NCBI GenBank assembly: GCA_964464035.1
Contig: CAYXEN010000017.1
Span: forward strand, 1 to 39,957
DNA length: 39,957 bases
Reading direction: 5' to 3'
Source of the DNA: CAYXEN01 sp964464035
GTDB taxonomy: Bacteria > Krumholzibacteriota > Krumholzibacteriia > WVZY01
The position numbers and the translations under genes were made by a program. Below the pieces are notes generated by a model, which was not told where the DNA came from, did no database searches, and worked only from the letters and a program-made list of their open reading frames with translations. Below are positions 32,290 to 39,957 of the stretch, in pieces (the stretch's first letter is position 1; every line of letters starts with the position of its first letter).

Positions 32290-34299
32290 TCACCGCGTCA
32301 ACACCATCCTGCGCTTGAGGACCGTTTTGCCGGCTTTCAACCTGCATACGTACACGCCAGACGCTACCGCGATTCCCCGATCGTTCCTTCCGTTCCAGAC
32401 GTAGACCTTGTCGCCGGCGGGCAGCAGGTCGTGCACGAGAGTCGTCACTCGCTTGCCCTTGACGTCGAAGATCGAGAGGTCGACTTGCATGGGGGACGGG
32501 AGATGAAATCTGAGACTCGTCGAGGGATTGAACGGATTCGGGAAGTTGGGTTCGAGCACGATGTCGCCTGCTGGAAGAGTGACAAGCAGGGGAGCGGACC
32601 TCGTCTCGGAGCCGCTTTCGAGGACGACGCCGAGGACGTAGTCCGCGGTCTCGCCGCGCACGGGCGATCGATCCAGGAATTCACTCGTCTCCGGTGGGAG
32701 GAGAAAACGGTTTATCGAGGTTCCGTTCCTGTAGATCATGAAACCCGCCACCGGTTCGTCGCCGGTGACCCGCCATTGCAGGAGAACGCCGGACGTAGAG
32801 GGCATGCTCCTGAACTCCTCGATAGTCGTCGCCAATGGAGCCTCGAACGTGAGGATCGTCGTGCACGAATCGATCACGCCGGGCTCGCCGGCGAGCCCGA
32901 CCTTGTACGTGACGAATTGCCGGGTGAATTCCCTTATGGCGGGGACCGCCAATACGGCCGCGGGAGGCGTGAAGGATCCACCCGGCGGCAACTCGGGCGT
33001 CGTCCCCTGCAAGGCCGCGGGGTCGCCGCCGTCGGTCAACTCGCACGGGCCTTCCGATGTCACCTCGAACGTGTATGCATGCGGGGATGCGGAAGTGTTG
33101 GTGATCGTAAAACCGTCGAGGATGTGCTCGGGATATGTCGAGAAAGAAGCGATGACGGTGTCTGCGGGGCAAGCGAGCGCGAAGAGGTCGGGGTGGAATT
33201 CGAAAGCGAAAAGGCCGTCGTCCCCGTCGGCTACGTAGATCAATTTCCCCTTCTCCACCACGCTCATCGCGAAACCGCCCGTGTCGTAATATCCGATCTC
33301 CACCGGCGACGCCACGTTCGAGACGTCGAGAATGCGCAGACCCCGGTGGTAGTCCGCCAGGTAGGCCGTTTCATCCTCCACCGCCACGCCGTACGTGTTT
33401 CCCGACGTGTAGTAGAAGCCTGCTTCGAAGGGGTGTTCCGGATCGGATACGTCTATTATCCTGAGGCCGTCGAAATAGTCGGCCACGAACGCGAGATCAT
33501 CGTGGACGGTCACGTCGAGCGCGTAGCCGTCCGTGTCGAGATGGCCGATTTCTTCCGGGTGCTCCGGATCGGACACGTCTATTATCCTGAGCCCCATGTG
33601 ATAATCGGTTATGTAAGCAAGCGATTTCTTCACCGCGACACCGCAGGTGTAGCCGATAGTATCATAAGAGCCCACTTCCCGCGGGTCCGACGGGTCCGAG
33701 ACGTCTATTATCCTGAGGCCGCCGAGGTGATCCGCGAGGTAAGCGTAGTGTCCTTCGACGGCTACATCGAGCGAGTATCCTATCGTGTCGAAATTGCCGG
33801 TCTCCACCGGATGGGTGGGATCGGATACGTCCACTATGGTGAGGCCGCGTGTTCTCTCGGCGATGTATGCATAACCGTCATGGACCGCGACGTTCCATGC
33901 GATGCCGCTCGTGCGCAGTCTTCCCACCTCCAGGGGAGAGCCGGGATCCGATATATCGATCACGCACATGCCGCTGTCGTAATCGGCTACGAACGCGTAA
34001 TCACCCGAGACGGCGACTCCGTTTGCATAACCCCTGGAATCGAACTCTCCGACGAGCGACACGTTCCAACTGATTCCGTTCTCGTGCGGGAGGTCGATGA
34101 ACGGCTTGTCGAATGCTCCCAGGAGGGAAGGCGGTCCCGGGGGGTATGGACCTCCTTTCATGTTTGCGCCGGCATCCGCGGTCGAAAGCCCGGATGCCTC
34201 GACCGGTGTCACGAGGCCGACGATGAACGGAAGAACCGTCACCACCGCCGCGAACCGAAGGATCGAAGTACGAAAGAAAAGCTTGATTCCTTGGTGCAT
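32290..34299 (-). CDS. Secreted seven-bladed LVIVD-repeat propeller with C-terminal FlgD/Por-like sorting domain, 669 aa
   Basis: A signal peptide is followed by seven consecutive LVIVD repeats with a period of about 42 residues, in the pattern DxxGYAxxVAVxxxxAYxADxxxGLRIIDVSDPxxPxEVG (DNA about 33210-34070). Seven repeats would close a beta-propeller. An Ig-like and a fibronectin-like section follow (about 385-570). The last 85 residues form the FlgD Ig-like/T9SS-type sorting domain, opening with EPNFPNPFNPSTSLRFHLP and ending VLKRRMVLTR. This tag directs secretion or surface attachment in related phyla. It lies 300 bases downstream of the lyase gene on the same strand and may act on the same polymer or the cell surface; the repeats themselves have no known enzymatic activity. 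Confidence 0.9.
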   Translation of the reverse strand: MHQGIKLFFRTSILRFAAVVTVLPFIVGLVTPVEASGLSTADAGANMKGGPYPPGPPSLLGAFDKPFIDLPHENGISWNVSLVGEFDSRGYANGVAVSGDYAFVADYDSGMCVIDISDPGSPLEVGRLRTSGIAWNVAVHDGYAYIAERTRGLTIVDVSDPTHPVETGNFDTIGYSLDVAVEGHYAYLADHLGGLRIIDVSDPSDPREVGSYDTIGYTCGVAVKKSLAYITDYHMGLRIIDVSDPEHPEEIGHLDTDGYALDVTVHDDLAFVADYFDGLRIIDVSDPEHPFEAGFYYTSGNTYGVAVEDETAYLADYHRGLRILDVSNVASPVEIGYYDTGGFAMSVVEKGKLIYVADGDDGLFAFEFHPDLFALACPADTVIASFSTYPEHILDGFTITNTSASPHAYTFEVTSEGPCELTDGGDPAALQGTTPELPPGGSFTPPAAVLAVPAIREFTRQFVTYKVGLAGEPGVIDSCTTILTFEAPLATTIEEFRSMPSTSGVLLQWRVTGDEPVAGFMIYRNGTSINRFLLPPETSEFLDRSPVRGETADYVLGVVLESGSETRSAPLLVTLPAGDIVLEPNFPNPFNPSTSLRFHLPSPMQVDLSIFDVKGKRVTTLVHDLLPAGDKVYVWNGRNDRGIAVASGVYVCRLKAGKTVLKRRMVLTR

Positions 34300-34601
34300 T
34301 TCTCTTCCCCCTTTGCGATGCCGTCGAGGCCGATGAAATCCGCGTTCCTAGAGGCGGTCTCGGGCCGCCGGCTTCCAGAGAGCAATAAGCATACGCAGAC
34401 CGCTCCTGTGGCTTCATGCGATCTGCTTGCCGGGGGACGACTGCTATTGAAGGGGGAAGGTTCGAATAATCAAGACGATAGAAGCGCGGTACACTCAACG
34501 AAGAAAAGGGGGCCTTTTACCCCGTTAAGACGGCTGGTTCCGGTTCAATCTCGAAGTATGAAAAACTTTCCGTCGCCGGTGAGCGAAGTTGAAAAAAGTG
34601 C
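34300..34601. other. Intergenic stretch between the lyase and LVIVD genes
   Basis: About 300 bases. I see no gene, no convincing promoter and only a short hairpin (AAAAGG-GGG-CCTTTT, 34504-34518) that is too weak to call a terminator. Confidence 0.4.
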
Positions 34602-37247
34602 CTACTTCACGAGCTCGAGCTTGAGGGTCCGCACCACGCCACCCGCTTCGATCTTCATTACATATACTCCGCTGCCTACTTGCTCGCCCCTGTCGTTCAG
34701 ACCTTTCCATTGTATCGTGTTCACGCCTCGCCGCATCTTGCCGTTCCAGAGCCGGGCGACCCTGCGCCCGAGGACGTCGTATACCACGGCGCTCACCTCG
34801 GCGTCCCGCTCCAGGCTCAACACCACCGTGGTGCGGGGATTGAACGGATTGGGATAGGCGTATGCGCGAAGCGGGATATCCCGTGGCCCGACATCGCCGA
34901 TCGAATTCACGGGGTCCGGGGTGACGAAGCCGTTGTTCTTGATAATGGATATGCGTTGCCCGCGGTAGAAGACGGTATCGACGCCTGGAGCGTAGAAACT
35001 GAAATCCGCATCGTAGCGATCGATGTTTATCACGTTGCCGGACAGGGACACGCTCAAGGGACCGTTGGCGACGCTTACGTATGCAGTGTCGTTGAAGGTG
35101 AATACGGATACATGGGCCATCGTGTAAGCATAGGGGACGCCGTATCTGGTTCGCAAGACGATCTCCGCGGCGTCGGTCAGGACGGGGATCGTCGGTGCTC
35201 GCTCGGGACCGATGAGGGTCGAGCCGCCCGCGCTCGATCCGGCGAGGTCGTAGATGATCTCGCCCCCGGAAAAGTTGGCTATGACTACGTCCTTCGTGCC
35301 CCCTCCCCAATCCAGCGTGCAAGCCAAGCCCCATGGAAAGGCTTCTCTCGTTACGGTCGGCTGGGGCGTGGTCCCGTCGCCGGGGAGGAGAAGGAAGGCG
35401 AACCTGGGGTTGACGGCATTGACGGTGAACGCAAGGGCGCTCGTATTCGGGTCCGCGTTCAGGTTGTCGTATGGAAGTATCTCCATGCCCAGTTGGGACA
35501 GCGGTGGATTCAAGGCATAGACGTCGAGAAAGGCGGAACCACTCGTTATCCTGACGGGATCGGCCGTGGTATCGATGGGGTTCGTGGACAGGGTGTGCAT
35601 GCGCCACTGGTAGTCGTGGGAGAGGCCGTCTTTTTCGATGTCGTCTATGACCATGAAATAGGGCGGCTCCAGGGAGTCGTGCACGACGAACACCTTGCGA
35701 ATGGCGAAGTTGACGGGATTCCCGCCGTCGTATCCCCAAGACCAGTCGGTGCCGATGAAAGGATAATTGTAGTTGTTGAGCGCGCTGTGCGTGGTATAGG
35801 CGCTGGTGGCGTCGCCCTGGAGATAATCGGCGAACCCCCCGAGGAGGAACTCTTTCACGGTACCGTCGGTGCCGATGCCGGATCCTGCGTTGTGCTGCCC
35901 GACGCCGTCTATCAGCACGAGGTTGTGAGCCTCGGTCTGCTTGGCTGCCGTACCGATCCCGTTGTCGAGGGCGAACTTTCCGCCGTACGCATAGAGAGTG
36001 AACTGGCCCTGGTCCTCCTGGGCGTGCCCGCCCTGGTACTTGCCGCAGTAGAAGCTGAAGAGTACGTCGTTCGAGCTCAATCCGCTCTGCCAGCCCGAGC
36101 GGAAATAGTAGAGCCCCCTGTCCTGCCAGAAGTAACCCGGCGGCAGCACTGTCCCGGGTTGGACACGGGGAAGATCACGGTGCCACAGTACCGTGGCGGT
36201 CTTGTCGCTGAAGATCCCGAAGTCGTATCCGTAGATTCCCATGACGTGATCCCAGAGCCAGGCACAGAGACCGCTGTTCCATTCATGGAGCCCCCATTCC
36301 AGGTACGTGTTGTTCTGCGACAAGGGGTAGTCGTCGTAGGACGAATCGTTGAGATTGTTGGTCTTGCCGTGGCCTTCGGTGAGAAGCTCGTAGGCGAACC
36401 ACTTCTCGATGTTTCTCAGCTTGGGTTGGCTCGCGTAATCGAAACCGTCGTACCGCTTGCGCGCTTGAAAGTAATATATGAGATGCTGCAGGCTCCACCC
36501 TCCGTATAATACTCCCTCATTGTAGGATCCGTTCTCGTCCACCATGTACTCGAGCCACTTGGACGTGAAGTCGTCCGCCATGGTCAATGCGGCCTGGACC
36601 TTGGCGGGGTCTATTTCCCCGTCCAGGCATATTGCTGCGAGGCCGACGGCCGCCGCCATCATCACGCTCTTGTTTCCCAGATACGGCCTCAGCCCGTAGA
36701 TCTGAAAGCAGAGGTTCGTCAGCATCGAGTCCATGTACGCGGTCATTTCGTTGCGCACGAGGTCCCTGTCCGCGGCGGCGGCGTTCTTGAAAAACAGGTC
36801 GTAGCCCAGGGCGAGAGATCTCAATCTCAGGGAAGAATAGTAGACGTCGGTGTCGACGTCCCAGTTGTTCGCTATATAGAGAGTCAGGTCCCTGCCCAAC
36901 GCGGCCGATGCCGTGTCCTCGGGCGATTCGAGATAGGCGGCCAGACCGAGGTTGGGAATCGTGTGCAATCCGAAATCTCCGTATAGGAGCTGATCGTAGC
37001 TCGTGAAGGGATAGATGTAGTCTGCGAACAAGCGTATGAAATTATACGCATTGTCGTCCTCTCCGCCGTCACGTACCGCCGCCCGGAGGGAAGGCAATTC
37101 CTGCTGGGTGAAGAGCAGGCGCGGATGGTTGAGATTGTAGAGAGAATCCGTCGCGGCGGCGGTCGATGAGGAGGCCTCGATTCGAGGATGGGGAATCAGG
37201 AAGCCCATTAGGGCGAGGAGAATGGCGGCGCGTGGAAGTGATCTCAT
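34602..37247 (-). CDS. Secreted heparinase II/III-like polysaccharide lyase with C-terminal sorting domain, 881 aa
   Basis: A signal peptide (about 1-25) is followed by HPRLLFTQQELPSLRAAV, the usual start of the alpha/alpha-toroid of heparinase II/III and alginate lyases. The toroid runs to about residue 370. The beta-sandwich has the family signature GGHAQEDQGQFTLYAYGG and FALDNGIG. The last 80 residues form a FlgD/Por-like sorting domain (AYAYPNPFNPRTTVVLSL and a closing LKLELVK). Such enzymes cleave uronic-acid polysaccharides by beta-elimination; the exact polymer cannot be read from the sequence. ATG at 37247; a good sigma-70 promoter lies 100 bases upstream. Confidence 0.85.
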   Translation of the reverse strand: MRSLPRAAILLALMGFLIPHPRIEASSSTAAATDSLYNLNHPRLLFTQQELPSLRAAVRDGGEDDNAYNFIRLFADYIYPFTSYDQLLYGDFGLHTIPNLGLAAYLESPEDTASAALGRDLTLYIANNWDVDTDVYYSSLRLRSLALGYDLFFKNAAAADRDLVRNEMTAYMDSMLTNLCFQIYGLRPYLGNKSVMMAAAVGLAAICLDGEIDPAKVQAALTMADDFTSKWLEYMVDENGSYNEGVLYGGWSLQHLIYYFQARKRYDGFDYASQPKLRNIEKWFAYELLTEGHGKTNNLNDSSYDDYPLSQNNTYLEWGLHEWNSGLCAWLWDHVMGIYGYDFGIFSDKTATVLWHRDLPRVQPGTVLPPGYFWQDRGLYYFRSGWQSGLSSNDVLFSFYCGKYQGGHAQEDQGQFTLYAYGGKFALDNGIGTAAKQTEAHNLVLIDGVGQHNAGSGIGTDGTVKEFLLGGFADYLQGDATSAYTTHSALNNYNYPFIGTDWSWGYDGGNPVNFAIRKVFVVHDSLEPPYFMVIDDIEKDGLSHDYQWRMHTLSTNPIDTTADPVRITSGSAFLDVYALNPPLSQLGMEILPYDNLNADPNTSALAFTVNAVNPRFAFLLLPGDGTTPQPTVTREAFPWGLACTLDWGGGTKDVVIANFSGGEIIYDLAGSSAGGSTLIGPERAPTIPVLTDAAEIVLRTRYGVPYAYTMAHVSVFTFNDTAYVSVANGPLSVSLSGNVINIDRYDADFSFYAPGVDTVFYRGQRISIIKNNGFVTPDPVNSIGDVGPRDIPLRAYAYPNPFNPRTTVVLSLERDAEVSAVVYDVLGRRVARLWNGKMRRGVNTIQWKGLNDRGEQVGSGVYVMKIEAGGVVRTLKLELVK

Positions 37248-37349
37248 GGTCCGATGCCATTCATTGACCCCTGATTACGGTTTGGCTTCCGGCGAGACGT
37301 GCGGGCACGGGTGAAGAAAAGGCCGTTCACTCGGCCTGCCCATGCAATA

Positions 37350-37378
37350 AGTTTAGTCCATTACATAAGTAAAGTCAA
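37350..37378 (-). promoter_or_regulatory. Sigma-70-type promoter of the lyase gene
   Basis: On the minus strand TTGACT (37378-37373), 17 bases, TAAACT (37355-37350), both one to two mismatches from consensus. Start expected near 37343, leader about 95 bases. Confidence 0.65.
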
Positions 37379-37447
37379 TACAAGCGATAGGATGGCTCTG
37401 ACCCCGCCGGGCAACACGCCGAAGGCCCGCGTCGGTCGGCGGCCTCG

Positions 37448-37476
37448 TTGACTGGGCGACCGAGGGAGTCTATACT
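37448..37476 (+). promoter_or_regulatory. Sigma-70-type promoter of the LytS/LytR-type operon
   Basis: TTGACT (37448-37453), 17 bases, TATACT (37471-37476). This is one of the best matches in the window. Start expected near 37483, leader about 70 bases. The lyase promoter lies divergently 70 bases away. Confidence 0.7.
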
Positions 37477-37553
37477 CGTAGATCCCGAGAGTCGCGCCGA
37501 CGGGGAAGAACGGGCATTGGCGATACAGGGCCCGCGCAGGGAAAGCACTTACC

Positions 37554-38867
37554 ATGAACGACGTTACACTTACGGGCGATCAGTTCATCCTTTTCGCTCT
37601 CCTCATCAAGATGGGCGTCATGGCCGGCCTGGCCACGCTCCTCGTGACTTCATCGAGGTTCAAGCGCCTCCTCTTCGAGGAGGATCCCGGTCCCGCAGAG
37701 AAGATGAAGGTCAGCCTATTGCTGGCATTCTTCTTCGCGTTCGGCGTGGCGGCAAGGGTTCTCATCGGCTACGTGGCGGTGGACCTGAGCCTCCCCGGCG
37801 TTTTCCTCATCGGCCTCCTCGCCGGCCCGGGCCCCGGCGCGATCGCCGGAGCCGTGATCGCAGTGCCGGCGGTCTTCTACGGGGAGTTTCTCGCCCTGCC
37901 GTTCTTCGCGGGATCGGGGGCGGCGGCTGGATTCGTCCACGACGTCGTTCAGGAAAGGTCGGTCATATGGTCTTTTTCCCCCATGCCTTTCGTGAACGTA
38001 TACCGGTACCTGAAGAGCGCGATAGTGGCCCGGAAGGTTGAAGGCCAACTCCTGATCTTCGTGAGTCTCCTTGGATTGGACGTGGTGCACAACCTGCTCG
38101 CGGGCAGGTACCCCGAGCTCATATTCGATCTCAAGCCCCGTAATTTCGGCGTACTCGTCTGCATGTATCTGGCCACCCTCACGTGCGTGGGGATCCCTCT
38201 CAAGATCCTTAACAATACTTGGCTCGAAGAGCAACTCGAACAGAGGGAGCTGAGGTTGATGGAGGCGAGGTACCTGGCGCTCAAGAGCCAGATCAACCCC
38301 CATTTCCTCTTCAACACCTTGAACTCGATATCCTCCTGCCTCGGGACCGAACCTCAGAAGGCGAGGTGGATCCTGCTCAAGCTTTCAGAGATTCTCAGAA
38401 GGCTGCTGAGAAGCGAGGATTACCTCGTGCCTCTGAGCAGGGAACTCGATTTCATCGACAGCTATCTGCAGATAGAGACCATACGTTTCGGCGAAGAAAA
38501 GCTCCGCGTGGTGAAAGAGATCGACCCCAGGGTGCTCTCCGTCCCGGTGCCCGGCATGATACTTCAGCCCCTGGTCGAGAACGCGCTCAAGCACGGGATC
38601 GCCCCCCTTCTCCACGGCGGCGTACTGGAGATAAGAGCGAGGAAAGAGGAAGGGAAGACGATCGTCGAGATAATCGACAACGGCCGGGGAATGAGAGAGG
38701 ATCGCTCGCAAAGGGGAATAGGCATCAAGAACGTGAGTGAAAGGCTGCGGATGGTCTACGGAGCCGGGGAGTGGTTCAGGATGGAGCGGGTGCCGGAGGG
38801 CGGAACGAGAGTCGAGATAAGGATACCGGCGCAGCCGGTTTCGATGGTGGAGGCCGGTTCGAGATGA
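37554..38867 (+). CDS. LytS-family sensor histidine kinase, 437 aa
   Basis: Five to six membrane helices in the first 220 residues include the Gly/Pro-rich LLAGPGPGAIAGAVIAV segment of the 5TM-LYT sensor module. A helical linker leads to the His_kinase domain (PF06580 type) with the phospho-acceptor His250 in LKSQINPHFLFNTLNSI. The ATPase domain has LQPLVENALKHG (N box) and DNGRGM (G1). The stop overlaps the next start (ATGA), so the cognate regulator is certain. LytS systems sense membrane state or pyruvate-like metabolites and control murein hydrolase or metabolite-transport genes; the target here is unknown because no lrgAB/cidAB or similar genes are in the window. Confidence 0.94.
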   Translation: MNDVTLTGDQFILFALLIKMGVMAGLATLLVTSSRFKRLLFEEDPGPAEKMKVSLLLAFFFAFGVAARVLIGYVAVDLSLPGVFLIGLLAGPGPGAIAGAVIAVPAVFYGEFLALPFFAGSGAAAGFVHDVVQERSVIWSFSPMPFVNVYRYLKSAIVARKVEGQLLIFVSLLGLDVVHNLLAGRYPELIFDLKPRNFGVLVCMYLATLTCVGIPLKILNNTWLEEQLEQRELRLMEARYLALKSQINPHFLFNTLNSISSCLGTEPQKARWILLKLSEILRRLLRSEDYLVPLSRELDFIDSYLQIETIRFGEEKLRVVKEIDPRVLSVPVPGMILQPLVENALKHGIAPLLHGGVLEIRARKEEGKTIVEIIDNGRGMREDRSQRGIGIKNVSERLRMVYGAGEWFRMERVPEGGTRVEIRIPAQPVSMVEAGSR

Positions 38868-39619
38868 ATTCCCCTCTGAGGATTCTCCTTGCCGACGACG
38901 AGAAACTCGCAAGGCGCGAGCTCAAGAGGCTCCTGAAAGGCGCCGACGACGTGGAAGTAATCGGTGAAGCCTCGAACGGGCTCGAGGCCTTGAGCATGAT
39001 ACGGGAGCTAAGGCCTGACATGGTGTTTCTCGATATCGAGATGCCCGGGCTCAGCGGCATCGAGCTGGTCGAGAAGCTCATGGAGAAAGGTCCTGACGTG
39101 AATGTCGTCATGGTCACGGCGTACGACCACTACGCGGTGAAGGCTTTCGACGTCAAGGCTGTGGACTACGTGCTCAAACCGGTGGAGCAGGAGAGGCTCT
39201 TGGAGTCGGTCAGGAGAGTACGCGAGAAGATCGAGTCGGGCGAACGATCGGCCGGCATCGAGCGTCTGCTGGAAGCCCTGAGATCGGGAGATCGGAAGAA
39301 ACTCTCGCTTCGCTCCGACGAGTCCACTCTCATAATAGACGCGGATGATCTCGTTTTCGCCTATTTCGAGGAGGGATCCGTAGTGGGAGTCACGACCGGC
39401 GCTACGGGCACACTGAATTACAAGAGCCTCGATGATCTGCACGCGGCGCTGGGGAGCGGTTTCGTAAGGGCGCACCGGAAGTATCTCGTGAATCTCGACA
39501 TGATAAGGGAAGTCATCCCCTGGTTCAGCGGGAGCTATCGCTTGCGGCTCAAGAACAAGAGCGAGATCCCGCTGAGCAGGAGGCATGCGAAGGAACTGAG
39601 GGAGATCCTCAAGTTCTGA
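38864..39619 (+). CDS. LytTR-family response regulator, 251 aa
   Basis: The receiver domain (1-125) has DDE (11-13) at the N-terminus, the phospho-acceptor Asp57 in FLDIEMPGLSG and Lys in LKPVE. A linker precedes a LytTR DNA-binding domain (about 150-250) with FVRAHRKYLVNLDMIREV and the terminal SRRHAKELREIL. LytTR proteins bind paired short direct repeats upstream of their targets. ATGA overlap with the kinase gene gives the start; an in-frame extension upstream lies inside the kinase gene. Confidence 0.95.
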   Translation: MNSPLRILLADDEKLARRELKRLLKGADDVEVIGEASNGLEALSMIRELRPDMVFLDIEMPGLSGIELVEKLMEKGPDVNVVMVTAYDHYAVKAFDVKAVDYVLKPVEQERLLESVRRVREKIESGERSAGIERLLEALRSGDRKKLSLRSDESTLIIDADDLVFAYFEEGSVVGVTTGATGTLNYKSLDDLHAALGSGFVRAHRKYLVNLDMIREVIPWFSGSYRLRLKNKSEIPLSRRHAKELREILKF

Positions 39620-39630
39620 GTGGTTGCCGA

Positions 39631-39672
39631 AGTGCCGCGGGTCCTGTCGGCGATCTCACCCGCTGCGTGGCG
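39631..39672 (+). repeat. Second copy of the dispersed repeat with REP-like tail
   Basis: 39631-39661 is identical to 22764-22794. Here the copy runs directly into the REP-like motif (ACCCGCTGCGTGG), while in the first copy the two are separate. GCGGGT (39637-39642) pairs with ACCCGC (39658-39663). Confidence 0.7.
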
Positions 39673-39701
39673 GCCAAGTTTCTGCAATCCGCGGATGTGA
39701 G

Positions 39702-39796
39702 CCTGCCTCGACATGCTCTCACGCTCCGGCGTCCTCGCGCGCGGATGAATCAATTATAGCGCGCTGCGGAGTCGCGTTCGAGCATGTCGAGGCAGG
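39702..39796. repeat. Long inverted repeat 1 downstream of the LytTR gene
   Basis: CCTGCCTCGACATGCTC (39702-39718) is perfectly complementary to GAGCATGTCGAGGCAGG (39780-39796). Inner GCGCGC segments allow further pairing, so the whole 95 bases can form one hairpin. No T-tract follows, so a simple intrinsic terminator is unlikely. Confidence 0.7.
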
Positions 39797-39841
39797 CAAC
39801 CCAGATTACGACTTTCCGCTGTTGCCATTCCAAAGACCAAG

Positions 39842-39957
39842 AAGCGAGTGACAGGCCATTGACGAACCGTTGGCGCGGAGCAAGCGAGGATCCACCGCCT
39901 TTAGGCGGTTAGCCGAGCGCAGCGGGCGCCGGTGAGGAGATGGCCTGTCACTCGCTT
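39842..39957. repeat. Long inverted repeat 2 at the window edge
   Basis: AAGCGAGTGACAGGCCAT (39842-39859) is perfectly complementary to 39940-39957. Inside is a small hairpin (CCGCC-TTTA-GGCGG) and a GGCGC/GCGCC pair. Arms may extend beyond the window. No gene lies between the LytTR stop and the end of the window. Confidence 0.7.

Noticed and set aside
33210..34070. Regular 126-base DNA repeats that could suggest a tandem-repeat or CRISPR-like array
   Set aside because: They code in frame for the LVIVD propeller repeats and differ from one another mainly as diverged protein repeats do.
32431..34857. Open frame of 808 codons antisense to the LVIVD gene and beyond
   Set aside because: It mirrors the LVIVD repeats and then runs through an intergenic region; the product has no recognisable domain and is rich in Arg and Val.
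1..39957. tRNA, rRNA, CRISPR arrays, riboswitches and complete insertion sequences
   Set aside because: I looked for T-loop motifs, regularly spaced repeats, c-di-GMP-type aptamer cores and transposase genes in the gaps and found none that held up.

Overview
The window reads as chromosomal DNA of a high-GC, diderm (Gram-negative type) bacterium. The evidence is the set of outer-membrane barrels, an OmpA-type peptidoglycan-binding domain, candidate lipoboxes and PNAG-type export genes. Two large secreted proteins end in the 'PNPFNP' FlgD/Por-like sorting domain that is common in the FCB superphylum and its neighbouring candidate phyla (Krumholzibacteriota, Eisenbacteriota, Zixibacteria, Latescibacterota). 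I infer a member of that neighbourhood; no rRNA or other decisive marker is present.

Region 1 (1-2053) is an AT-richer integron cassette array read on the minus strand. Three attC sites (417-515, 839-900, 1434-1529) have recognisable R''/R' cores and long imperfect stems. They delimit two hypothetical-protein cassettes and a cassette of an almost repeated kind (copies at 1-423 and 1630-2053) carrying a conserved 58-codon frame. No integrase is visible, so this looks like a CALIN (attC cluster lacking an integrase) or the distal part of a larger integron.

Region 2 (2054-11000) carries a membrane GAF sensor; a GT39-like membrane glycosyltransferase with a TPR tail, translationally coupled to an alkaline-phosphatase/sulfatase-superfamily enzyme with Thr in the nucleophile position; then, on the minus strand, a histidine kinase, an NtrC-type sigma-54 activator and a group III phosphofructokinase in one tight cluster.

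Region 3 (11400-22542) is a four-gene operon of exported proteins: a small DUF11 protein, a 899-aa multi-repeat protein, a 1930-aa DUF11/SdrB-like/OmpA/beta-barrel protein and a lipoprotein built from the same modules. It starts behind a sigma-54-like -24/-12 element and lies divergently next to the NtrC-type two-component pair. A strong intrinsic terminator sits inside it. This is the best candidate for an undescribed cell-surface system.

Region 4 (22543-27586) has REP-like repeats, then housekeeping genes: Mrp/ApbC Fe-S carrier, a NifU-C-domain protein, nicotinate phosphoribosyltransferase, and a GAF-GAF-PP2C phosphatase.

Region 5 (27700-32226) is a PNAG-type exopolysaccharide operon (PgaD-like, PgaC, TPR-porin, deacetylase) with a near-perfect sigma-54 promoter.

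Region 6 (32290-37247) has, on the minus strand, a heparinase II/III-like polysaccharide lyase and a seven-bladed LVIVD propeller protein, both with C-terminal sorting domains. Region 7 (37448-39619) is a LytS/LytR-type two-component system with a consensus sigma-70 promoter. The end of the window (39620-39957) holds two long inverted-repeat structures and another copy of the REP-like repeat.

The common theme is the envelope: surface repeat proteins, exopolysaccharide synthesis and degradation, and sensory control. Three sigma-54-like promoters and one local sigma-54 activator suggest that part of it is one regulon.
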